From: Acidobacteriota bacterium
GTDB lineage: Bacteria; Acidobacteriota; Thermoanaerobaculia; Multivoradales; UBA5704
Assembly: GCA_003223675.1 (NCBI GenBank)
Contig: QHVW01000530.1
Coordinates: 1-8,039 of the forward strand
Reading direction: 5' to 3'
Length of the DNA: 8,039 nucleotides
Below, piece after piece: positions 1 to 5,299 of this stretch (position 1 is its first letter; each line of letters opens with the position of its first letter). The notes beneath the pieces were generated by a model, which ran no database searches, was not told the origin of the DNA, and saw nothing but the letters and a program-made list of their open reading frames with translations. A program made the position numbers and the translations under genes.

Positions 1-94
1 GCCAGAGGAAGGACCTCACGTCGCGACAGCCGGCGAGCGCCAGGCTCGCGAGGAGGAGGAGGGAGATCCGGGTTGGGATAGAGTCGGGCTTCAC
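1..94 (-). CDS. 5' end of a putative lipoprotein gene (partial)
   Basis: Reading the minus strand from a GTG at 94-92 gives 31 codons that run off the left edge. The visible N-terminus has a positively charged n-region (K2, R9), a hydrophobic stretch (I10-A21) and a lipobox L20-A21-G22-C23. This is the classical pattern for signal peptidase II cleavage and lipidation of Cys23 (codon at 28-26). A GGGGGA tract 5 bases upstream of the GTG can serve as ribosome binding site, and a stop lies in frame upstream (TGA at 112-110). The mature part is too short to identify. The gene is divergent from the glycosyltransferase gene, separated by 58 bp that should hold both promoters. An overlapping ATG frame starting further upstream is also open but gives a proline/arginine-rich peptide with no signal character, so the lipoprotein reading is preferred. 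Confidence 0.65.
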   Translation of the reverse strand, partial: MKPDSIPTRISLLLLASLALAGCRDVRSFLW

Positions 95-152
95 GATGTC
101 CCCCGGACATCATCTTAGACATCCTTGCAATTTGCGTCAAACAGGGTCCATC

Positions 153-1418
153 ATGCGCCTCGCCTACTACAGCCCCCTTCCTCCGCAGAGATCGGGCATC
201 GCGGACTACAGCGCCGAGCTGCTGCCCCATCTGGCGGCGCATTGCGAGATCGAGCTGATCGTGGACGAGGGGCTGCGGCCCGCGGAGACCCGGTTCCCGG
301 TCCACGGGCACAAGGCGCTGCCGGGGCTGCTCGCGGCGGGACGGTTCGACGCGGTGCTCTATCAACTCGGCAACAACCGGGACTATCACGCGTCGATCTA
401 CCAGTCGCTGATCGATCATCCCGGCGTGGTGGTGCTGCACGAATACGTGATCCATCATCTCGTGCGGGACCTCACGCTGTTCGCCGGGGACCCCGAGGCC
501 TACGTGCGCGAGATGCGCTACGCCTATGGGCGGACCGGCGAGGCCATGGCGCGGCGGTGCGTGGCGACCGGCGTGCCGCTCGATGCCTGGAGCTATCCGC
601 TGTTCGAGCGGGCGGTGGATTCCAGTCGCGGCGTGATCGTGCACAACCAGGTCACGCGCGACCGGGTGCTCGCCTCGCGACCCCTGACGCGGATCGCCAC
701 GATTCCCCATCATCTGAGCCTGGCGGGATTGCCGGAGATCTCCGAGGCGGCGGCGCGGTCGGAGCTGGGGGTCGCGCCGGGGGATTTCGTGGTGGCGACC
801 TTCGGCTTTCTCACCGCCTCCAAGCGGCCCGAGGTGCTGCTGCGCGCCTTCGCCCGCCTGCGGCGGGAGGTGCCGGGCGCGCGGCTCTGGATCGTGGGGG
901 AGGTCTCGCCGCATTTCGATTTCGACCGCGTCCTCACCCCCGAGCTGCGCACCGGGGTCACCGTCACCGGCCGGCTGGAGATCGACCGCTTCCTTCTCTA
1001 TATGCGGGCGTGCGACGTGGCCGTGAGCCTCCGCCATCCCACGGCCGGGGAGACCTCGGGCACGGTGGTCCGTCTGCTGGGGATGGGAAACCTGCTGCTG
1101 GCCTATCTCCGCCTCCTGGCCGGGGACGAGCCCCTGCGCCGCCGGATGGGGGAGAACGCGCGCCGGCACATGGAGCTCCACCACAGCCTGGCCGGCTCGG
1201 CCCGCGCCTACGCGGATTTCCTGCGCGAGACGGTCGAGTCCGGCGCCCGCCCCTTCCGCGCCATGCCGCCCCTGGAGGCCTATCCGGAGGAGGACCTGCT
1301 CTCCGACCTCGTCCGCGACGCCAGCGCCGAGATGGTGGACCTCGGCGTCGAGGAGGGGGAGGAGGATCTGCTGCGGGAGATCGCAACGGCGGTCGTGGAG
1401 ATCGATCTCGACCGATAG
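153..1418 (+). CDS. GT-B glycosyltransferase (GT4-like), probably internally deleted
   Basis: The protein has 421 residues from the ATG at 153. An upstream in-frame ATG at 96 would add 19 non-conserved residues and overlap the divergent gene's start, so the inner start, which begins directly with the first beta strand (MRLAYYSPLPPQRSGIADYS), is preferred. The N-terminal Rossmann-like domain spans about residues 1-175. The C-terminal domain starts near 180 and shows the GT4-type signatures FGFLTASKRPEVLLRAF (about 217-233), WIVGEVSPHFD (246-256), VTGRLE (271-276), the acidic-loop motif GETSG (299-303) and a final helix region RRRMGENAR (329-337). In relatives, the segment after RLLGMG (307-312) continues with a strand such as xPVxVSDVGxFAELP and a following loop. 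Here it passes straight into NLLLAYLRLLAG, so about 28 residues appear missing, in frame. Family members transfer sugars from nucleotide-sugar donors to envelope or exopolysaccharide acceptors; this copy may be inactive. The ribosome binding site is weak (AGGG, 6 bases upstream). Confidence 0.85.
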   Translation: MRLAYYSPLPPQRSGIADYSAELLPHLAAHCEIELIVDEGLRPAETRFPVHGHKALPGLLAAGRFDAVLYQLGNNRDYHASIYQSLIDHPGVVVLHEYVIHHLVRDLTLFAGDPEAYVREMRYAYGRTGEAMARRCVATGVPLDAWSYPLFERAVDSSRGVIVHNQVTRDRVLASRPLTRIATIPHHLSLAGLPEISEAAARSELGVAPGDFVVATFGFLTASKRPEVLLRAFARLRREVPGARLWIVGEVSPHFDFDRVLTPELRTGVTVTGRLEIDRFLLYMRACDVAVSLRHPTAGETSGTVVRLLGMGNLLLAYLRLLAGDEPLRRRMGENARRHMELHHSLAGSARAYADFLRETVESGARPFRAMPPLEAYPEEDLLSDLVRDASAEMVDLGVEEGEEDLLREIATAVVEIDLDR

Positions 1419-1593
1419 CTGGAACCGGCTGACCCGCAAGGCGCTGCGTTTCACCGTCCCCGAGCTGATCAAGCAGCACTGGTGGCAGTACGTGCTGCGC
1501 AACCGGCGGGCGCGGCGGCTGCGCCGGGCCCTCCTGCAGCGGGGCGGCTCGCGAATCGTGGTGATCGGCGTGCCCTGGCACCTGGAGGACTAG
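1414..1593 (+). pseudogene. 3' remnant of an APC-type amino acid permease gene
   Basis: From 1414 to the TAG at 1591-1593, a frame different from that of the glycosyltransferase encodes 59 residues. They include RFTVPELIKQHWWQYVLRN, a basic LRRALLQ stretch, and the ending IVVIGVPWHLED. From memory this matches the cytoplasmic C-terminal tail of a group of APC-superfamily permeases (pattern: VPEF/L...HWW..LLHNQ...RLKxALLF...VVxxVPxHL). The membrane-spanning body that should precede it, about 500 residues or more, is absent. There is no ATG or GTG in the frame before GTG 1492, so it cannot be a complete gene. It overlaps the last bases of the glycosyltransferase frame, which suggests a deletion joined the two. 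The family match is inferred from motif memory; that the stretch is coding-like (amphipathic, ordered, non-repetitive) is visible directly. Confidence 0.55.
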
Positions 1594-1627
1594 AGAGAGC
1601 CGGACCGTTCCGCCCGGCGGCCCTCTC

Positions 1628-1870
1628 GCCGGGGCCGGCCGCTCGTCCGCCGGAGCCGGCGAATGGACCGCCGGGGCCGGCGGGAGGCTCGCCGGCCCCG
1701 GCAGGCGACCCGCCGGCTCCGGCGAACGGTCCGCCGGCCCCGGCGGATCAACGGCCGGCTCCGGCGGTTGAACGGCCGGGCCCGGCAAGCCGTCCGCCGG
1801 AGCCGGCAAGCCGTCCGCCGGAGCCGGCGAGCCTCCCGCCGGGCCCGGCGAGCCATCCGCCGGCCCCGGC
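1628..1870. repeat. Tandem array of twelve 21-bp units with a palindromic GCCGG-NN-CCGGC core
   Basis: Twelve cores of the form GCCGGNNCCGGC begin at 1628, 1649, 1670, 1691, 1712, 1733, 1754, 1775, 1796, 1817, 1838 and 1859, so the spacing is exactly 21 bp throughout. All ten outer core bases are identical in all twelve units. The central dinucleotide varies in order: GG, AG, GG, CC, CT, CC, CT, GC, AG, AG, GC, CC. The 9-bp spacers are much more variable: CGCTCGTCC, GAATGGACC, GGGAGGCTC, AGGCGACCC, GAACGGTCC, GGATCAACG, GGTTGAACG, AAGCCGTCC (twice), GAGCCTCCC, GAGCCATCC. A degenerate, out-of-phase copy with a 4-bp centre follows at 1886-1899. Twenty-one bp is close to two helical turns, so all cores would face the same side of the DNA. 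Function unknown; candidates are a cooperative protein-binding site or a minisatellite. Confidence 0.9.
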
Positions 1871-1909
1871 GAACGCCTCATTCCCGCCGGCGGGCCGGCC
1901 GTCAAGGTC

Positions 1910-1939
1910 TTGACACGACAATTTTAAACAAACTAAATT
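1910..1939 (+). promoter_or_regulatory. Sigma-70-like promoter for the secreted cysteine-rich protein
   Basis: A perfect TTGACA (1910-1915) is followed after 18 bp by TAAATT (1934-1939), which matches four of six positions of the -10 consensus. The spacer is markedly AT-rich (TTTTAAACAAAC), the only such island in this part of the very GC-rich window. Transcription would begin near 1946, leaving a leader of about 100 nt before the ATG at 2050. It lies 40 bp downstream of the last in-phase unit of the palindromic array, a position where a bound protein could affect polymerase. Confidence 0.6.
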
Positions 1940-1950
1940 GCACAAGCTCT

Positions 1951-1987
1951 GGGTGCACCCCTGACGATAGGCGGTCCGGACCGGTCC
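1951..1987. promoter_or_regulatory. Cluster of perfect palindromes in the leader
   Basis: Just downstream of the expected start point are three perfect inverted repeats: GGGTGCACCC at 1951-1960, and the overlapping CGGTCCGGACCG (1972-1983) and GGACCGGTCC (1978-1987). Their location fits an operator or leader-RNA hairpins. The overlapping pair could form alternative pairings. There is no homology evidence, and GC-rich DNA produces short palindromes easily, so the regulatory role is inferred. Confidence 0.3.
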
Positions 1988-2049
1988 GTCCTGGCAAACC
2001 TCAACGCCGCGCTCTTCCTGCCGGAGGTGCGCGAGATAGGAGAGCTTTC

Positions 2050-2889
2050 ATGGGTACGATCACCTGGAGACAGGTCTGTTGGGGAATCCCTCTTGGCATC
2101 CTGCTGGCGCTGCCCGCCGCGGCGCAGCCGCCCACGATCACGCACGGGGTCGACATCTTCACGACCTCGGACGGGACGCGGGCCGCCTTCACGAGCAACC
2201 CGCTGCCGGCGGACTTCTTCTGCACGGGCTCGTCGGCGTTCTCGGGGTCGGTCCCGCTGACCGGCGTGCCGCTGGCGACGTCGCCGGCCGGGGTCGCGGG
2301 GAGCACGGACACGGTGGTGGAGCGCCTGGCGGACGGCGTCTTCAGCTCCTCGGGAACGGCCACCATCCCCGTCATCCTGCGCGCCCTCAGGATGCGCAGC
2401 TCCAGCAATCTCACCGTGTTCTGCCCCGGGGTGGGGAACACCGACTGGCAGGTCGACGTCTGCGCCTGCGGCCCGCAGACCCAGACGGCGATCACGGCCA
2501 CGGTGGGTCCGGATTGCGCCAACTGCGGCACGTTCAACGGCACTCTGTCGGTCAACGCCTGCGTGCGGTTTACCCGGGTGGACACTGGCCAGGTCGCCGG
2601 GCCCGTCCGTCAGACGATCCAACTGGGCATCACGGGCATGCCGTGGTGCTACACCGGCGGCCTCCGCGAGACGGTGGTCCCGACCTCGTTCGTGGTGGAC
2701 ACCAACTGCGATGAGCAGCCGGACCTGAAGGTGCCCGGCACCACGAACTTCCACACCGGCTGGTCGTGCTCCACCGTCGGCCAGGATTGCTGGGCGCTGT
2801 TCGCGAGCCTCACCCACTGCCACCCCAGCTACACCAATCGGAGCGATCATCCGCACTGCGTGAATCCGGTCTGCGGGGAGCGCCAGTGA
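2050..2889 (+). CDS. Secreted cysteine-rich protein of unknown function
   Basis: The product is 279 residues. The start at ATG 2050 is fixed by a good Shine-Dalgarno AGGAGAG at 2038-2044 and by the signal peptide that follows: R7, hydrophobic core about 10-22, then LPAAAQ with likely cleavage after A25. The mature protein contains 14 cysteines, at about 58, 125, 138, 140, 156, 159, 171, 200, 220, 240, 247, 257, 270 and 275, so up to seven disulfides are possible in the periplasm or outside the cell. The last 40 residues are cysteine- and histidine-rich (SC, DCW, THCHPSY, DHPHCVNPVC), which might bind a metal. The N-terminal half (HGVDIFTTSDG..., PLPADFFCTGSSAFSG..., GSTDTVVERL) recalls a recurring family of secreted proteins of unknown function, by memory only. 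The frame is open far upstream through the repeat array, but that part lacks a start signal and is ignored. The gene has its own promoter at 1910-1939 and is monocistronic by layout. Confidence 0.8.
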   Translation: MGTITWRQVCWGIPLGILLALPAAAQPPTITHGVDIFTTSDGTRAAFTSNPLPADFFCTGSSAFSGSVPLTGVPLATSPAGVAGSTDTVVERLADGVFSSSGTATIPVILRALRMRSSSNLTVFCPGVGNTDWQVDVCACGPQTQTAITATVGPDCANCGTFNGTLSVNACVRFTRVDTGQVAGPVRQTIQLGITGMPWCYTGGLRETVVPTSFVVDTNCDEQPDLKVPGTTNFHTGWSCSTVGQDCWALFASLTHCHPSYTNRSDHPHCVNPVCGERQ

Positions 2890-2916
2890 GGCGTTCGGCC
2901 CTCATCTGACGTTTCC

Positions 2917-2996
2917 GTAGGGGCGGCCCTGTGTGGCCGCCCTGTTCCGAAGCCCGCCACCCGCCCAGGGCGGCCACGCAGGGCCGCCGCCCCTAC
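2917..2996. repeat. Near-perfect inverted repeat (REP-like element, possible terminator)
   Basis: The left arm at 2917-2944 (GTAGGGGCGG... ...GCCGCCCTG) pairs with the right arm at 2966-2996 (CAGGGCGGCC... ...GCCCCTAC). Only one mismatch and a 3-base insertion in the right arm break the match, and a 21-nt loop separates the arms. The RNA would form a very stable hairpin 28 bases after the stop of the secreted protein gene. There is no U-tract, so classical intrinsic termination is uncertain. The GTAGGGGCGG ends resemble dispersed palindromic elements common between genes in GC-rich bacteria. Confidence 0.75.
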
Positions 2997-3047
2997 ATTC
3001 GCTGTCTCCCCTCTCCCGGTGAGGGTTTGTGGTAGTTTCCCGCCGCC

Positions 3048-4257
3048 ATGAGGCGCCTCCTGCGGCTCGCGATCCCCCTGCCCCTCCTCCTGCTGGCCGT
3101 GGCGTATCTGTTCTACGCCTATTGGCCGCGGGAGCGGGAGGCGCTCGCCTCGGGGCTGCCGGCGCGGCTGCTCGCCTCGGGGGGGTACGGCGCCTGCCTG
3201 TGGATCCCCTATCCGCACCAGAACCTGGGCAAACTGGAAGGGGCGCTCGCCGATCCGGCGTCCTATCTGGCCGCGGCGGCCCGGGTGGCGGACCTGCCGG
3301 CGCCGGTGATGCGCCCGTTCGGGCCGTTCGCGGTGCCGCCGTCGAGCGAGATCGTGGCCTGCTCGGACCTCGACGGCAAGCGCTTCCTGCTGGTGGCGCG
3401 GGTCTATCCCGAGCTAGCCGCCGTGGCCAAGCTCGCCGGCCGCCTGGCCGACAACCCCTGGCTGCGCGGCGGCGATGTCAAGGAGACCCAGGGGGGAAGC
3501 GACGGCCCGGAGGAGCGGGTCCTCCACGTCGCCTGGCGGGACGGCTACTGGACGGTGCGCCTCGGAAACGAGCCCCCGCCGCCGGTGGGGAATAGTTTCC
3601 CCACCGTCTATGACGCCTCCAGCCTGGGGCTCTTCCGCCTCGGCGAGGACATCTCGGACTTCCCGGCCGGGAATTACGTCCTCAAGCATGTAGGGGCCGG
3701 ACGCGCCCGCCCTGCTCGCCGTGGCGGGCGCCGACTGGCCGGCCGACGCGGAGAAGCCGCTGCCGCCGGCGGCGATGATGCTCTTCGACGCCGACGGCGG
3801 CCTGAGCCTGGGACCGCTGGGGAAGGTGCCGGGCCTCGCGATCCTCAATCCCGAGGGGGAGAAGCGCTGGGGATTGCCGGCCAAAGGGCTGGGGGGATTG
3901 CTGGCGCAGAACCTGCCGAACGGGAATGTGGCCGGATGGAGCGTTGTTGCGCTCGACGACGCGAGCCTCGCTCGCGCGGAGGCCCTCGCGCCCCAGATCT
4001 CGACGCTGGTCCCGCCGGCCGGGGACGGATCGGACGGCATGATCCTGGGGCTCTGGCTGCGGCCCGGGCCGGCCCTGCGCCGGGTCTCCCAGTTCCGCAA
4101 GGGGCTGGAGAGGTTCCCCCTGGCGGAGCGGCGGCAGGTCCAGCGCTGGCGCGACTGGGAGACGCTGCTCTCCCCCCTCGCCGCCTGCGAGCGGGCCTCG
4201 GCCGTGGCGACCCGGTCGCCGTCCGCCTTCCTGCTCCGCCTGCACGCCTGCGATTGA
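3048..4257 (+). pseudogene. Membrane-anchored protein of unknown function, interrupted by a +1 frameshift
   Basis: Translation from ATG 3048 gives MRRLLRLAIPLPLLLLAVAYLFYAYW, a basic start plus one membrane helix (about residues 5-26), then an ordered domain through YVLKHV (residues 210-215). After GTA at 3690 the frame turns into arginine/glycine-rich nonsense running to 4340. From 3694 the frame shifted by one base reads GPDAPALLAVAGADWP and continues in a coherent sequence to TGA 4255-4257. Removing one base near 3692-3696 joins the halves into a 402-residue protein reading KHVGPDAPALLAVAG. GTA is an unusual valine codon here, so an extra A at 3692 (GTG originally) is the simplest reading. 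A sequencing error is as likely as a real mutation. No Shine-Dalgarno is visible; a TAGTTT at 3033-3038, 9 bases before the ATG, hints at a leaderless or short-leader transcript. I do not recognise the family. The bulk of the protein should lie outside the membrane. Confidence 0.7.
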
Positions 4258-4280
4258 CAGGGGCGGGTAAACCCTATAGC
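4254..4280 (+). promoter_or_regulatory. Promoter for yceD-rpmF, -35 box overlapping the upstream stop codon
   Basis: A perfect TTGACA at 4254-4259 contains the TGA stop (4255-4257) of the preceding gene. A TATAGC at 4275-4280 gives a 15-bp spacer; the alternative TAGCCT at 4277-4282 gives 17 bp with a poorer -10. Transcription would start near 4287, leaving about 25 nt before the yceD ATG, enough for the GGAGG at 4300-4304. Confidence 0.5.
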
Positions 4281-4311
4281 CTTCGCGTTTGCCCCGGTTG
4301 GAGGTCGATGG

Positions 4312-4845
4312 ATGAAGATTTGGCTGGATCAGGTTCGTGACGAGCCTTTCAACTGGGACGAGACGCAGAGCGTTTCTCCGGAGACCCTGGAACGCCCCGA
4401 GCTGCTGGCCTTGAGCCCGGTCCGGTGGCGCGGCCAGGTGGTGTACGCCGATCCGGGGTTTTTCCTCCGGGCGCGGCTCTCCTACGAGCAGACCCTGAGC
4501 TGCAATCGCTGTCTGACGCCGATCGTCGAGCCCACCGAGGCCGACGTCGAGCTGATGATCGTCGTGGATCGCAACCCGGAAGCGGAGAGCGAGCACGCGC
4601 TGCACGAGCAGGACCTGGGGCAGTGGATCATCCCCGAGGAGATCCTCGAGACGGACCCCATCCTGATCGAGCAGCTTCAGCTCAACGTGCCGATGAAGCC
4701 GCTCTGCCGCGCCGATTGTAGGGGGCTCTGCCCCGACTGCGGCGCGGACCTGAACGCCGGAGCCTGCTCCTGCGCGGAGACCAAGAAGGATCCCCGCTGG
4801 GAATCCCTCGCCGCGCTGAAGAGCCGGCTGCAAGAGACGAAGTGA
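4312..4845 (+). CDS. yceD: YceD family protein (DUF177), putative metal-binding rRNA-maturation factor
   Basis: The protein has 177 residues. The start is set by GGAGG at 4300-4304, seven bases before ATG 4312. The family hallmark is clear: a CxxC pair at C64/C67 (TLSCNRCLTP), then a C-terminal cysteine cluster CRADCRGLCPDCGADLN (C132, C136, C140, C143) followed by C152/C154 and the ending DPRWESLAALKSRL. The cysteines suggest bound zinc. In many bacteria yceD precedes rpmF, and YceD homologues have been linked to 23S rRNA processing and accumulation; the molecular mechanism is not settled. Here the gene is 42 bp upstream of rpmF, in the conserved order, and very probably co-transcribed with it from the promoter at 4254-4280. 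Confidence 0.93.
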   Translation: MKIWLDQVRDEPFNWDETQSVSPETLERPELLALSPVRWRGQVVYADPGFFLRARLSYEQTLSCNRCLTPIVEPTEADVELMIVVDRNPEAESEHALHEQDLGQWIIPEEILETDPILIEQLQLNVPMKPLCRADCRGLCPDCGADLNAGACSCAETKKDPRWESLAALKSRLQETK

Positions 4846-4887
4846 CGAGACTTTAAGGACCTGTAGACCCGAAGAGGCCCGACGACC

Positions 4888-5073
4888 ATGCCGAATCCGA
4901 AACGACGCCACTCCAAGGCCCGCCGCGACAAGCGCCGCGCGCACGACGCGCTGGCGCGCCCCGCCACCTCGACCTGCCCCAACTGCGGCGAGGTCAAGCT
5001 GCCCCACCGCGCCTGCCCCAACTGCGGGCAGTACCGCGGCCGGCAGGTGATCGAGGGGAAAGAGAACCTCTAG
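4888..5073 (+). CDS. rpmF: Large ribosomal subunit protein bL32, zinc-binding form
   Basis: The protein has 61 residues, typical for bL32. It starts with the family signature MPNPKRRHSKARRDKRRAH, a basic rRNA-binding tail. A zinc ribbon follows: C30-P-N-C33 and C43-P-N-C46, all four ligands intact (the C+ form). It ends with GQYRGRQVIEGKENL. ATG 4888 is the only sensible start; the ribosome binding site GAAGAGG at 4871-4877 is 10 bases away and mediocre. It is downstream of yceD in the usual arrangement. A long inverted repeat (5103-5261) separates it from plsX, so plsX may be expressed at a different level than the ribosomal gene. Confidence 0.97.
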   Translation: MPNPKRRHSKARRDKRRAHDALARPATSTCPNCGEVKLPHRACPNCGQYRGRQVIEGKENL

Positions 5074-5102
5074 GTAGTCAGCGTCGGCGTCCCCGGTCCG
5101 TC

Positions 5103-5261
5103 GGCCCTCATCACCCGGCCCTCTTCTCCCATCCCGCCACCCGCCCTGACGGGGAGAAGAGGGAGAAGTCAGCTCGGTTTGCCGAGACAGGGTCTTGAGC
5201 CCCTCTCTCCCCGTCAGGGCGGGTGGAGGGATGGGAGAGAGGGGTTGGGGAGTGAGGGGCC
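5103..5261. repeat. 159-bp inverted-repeat element between rpmF and plsX
   Basis: Left arm 5103-5163 and right arm 5200-5261 are near-complementary over about 60 bp. They include a perfect 20-bp core: 5138-5157 pairs with 5206-5225. The 36-nt loop contains its own small hairpin, CTCGG-TTTG-CCGAG at 5173-5186. Arms with CCCTC...GAGGG edges are typical of non-coding palindromic elements spread between genes in GC-rich bacteria. As RNA it would form a very long hairpin that could terminate transcription, attenuate it, or protect the yceD-rpmF message from 3' exonucleases. No U-run follows. No coding capacity is evident in it. Confidence 0.85.
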
Positions 5262-5281
5262 GGCAATCTGACCGATCGAGA

Positions 5282-5287
5282 TAGAAT
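5282..5287 (+). promoter_or_regulatory. Possible -10 box for plsX with a very short leader
   Basis: TAGAAT at 5282-5287 matches five of six positions of the -10 consensus and lies 12 bases before the plsX ATG. No recognisable -35 box is seen at the expected distance, where the inverted repeat ends, and no Shine-Dalgarno lies between. If used, transcripts would begin only about 5 nt before the start codon. Confidence 0.35.
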
Positions 5288-5299
5288 CGCGCTCCAACC

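Larger units (their letters stand above)
1594..2049. other. Gene-free interval: repeat array, promoter and leader
   Basis: This 456-bp stretch between the permease remnant and the secreted protein gene holds no convincing gene. It contains a short GC-rich lead-in (1594-1627) and the 21-bp array (1628-1870). The lead-in includes GGACCGTTC at 1602-1610, the reverse complement of the spacer at 1724-1732. Next come a degenerate core (1886-1899), an AT-rich promoter island (1910-1939) and a leader of about 100 nt with palindromes. Frames stay open across the array only because the repeat length is a multiple of three and the DNA is GC-rich. Confidence 0.8.

Noticed and set aside
96..152. Upstream ATG start for the glycosyltransferase
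   Set aside because: The 19 extra residues have no family character and would nearly abut the divergent lipoprotein start.
1628..1870. CRISPR array
   Set aside because: The repeats are 12 bp with 9-bp spacers, far too short for CRISPR, the spacers are themselves related, and no cas gene is nearby.
1482..1913. Open frame encoding a PPEPASR-type heptapeptide repeat protein
   Set aside because: It runs out of frame through the permease remnant and then the 21-bp array. Several frames stay open there because 21 is a multiple of three and stops are rare in GC-rich DNA. No start signal is seen, and the core is conserved at wobble positions, which indicates DNA-level constraint.
1663..2049. N-terminal extension of the secreted protein through the array (arginine-rich)
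   Set aside because: The internal ATG at 2050 has a good Shine-Dalgarno and begins a signal peptide, and the promoter at 1910-1939 lies inside the supposed extension.
3690..3700. Programmed ribosomal frameshift in the unknown gene
   Set aside because: There is no slippery heptamer, no Shine-Dalgarno-like stimulator at the right distance and no known frameshifting family; a one-base insertion explains the data more simply.
3697..4340. Continuation of the first frame past the frameshift as a genuine C-terminus
   Set aside because: The sequence becomes Arg/Gly/Ala-rich and overlaps the yceD promoter and start, whereas the neighbouring frame gives a coherent protein ending exactly before yceD.
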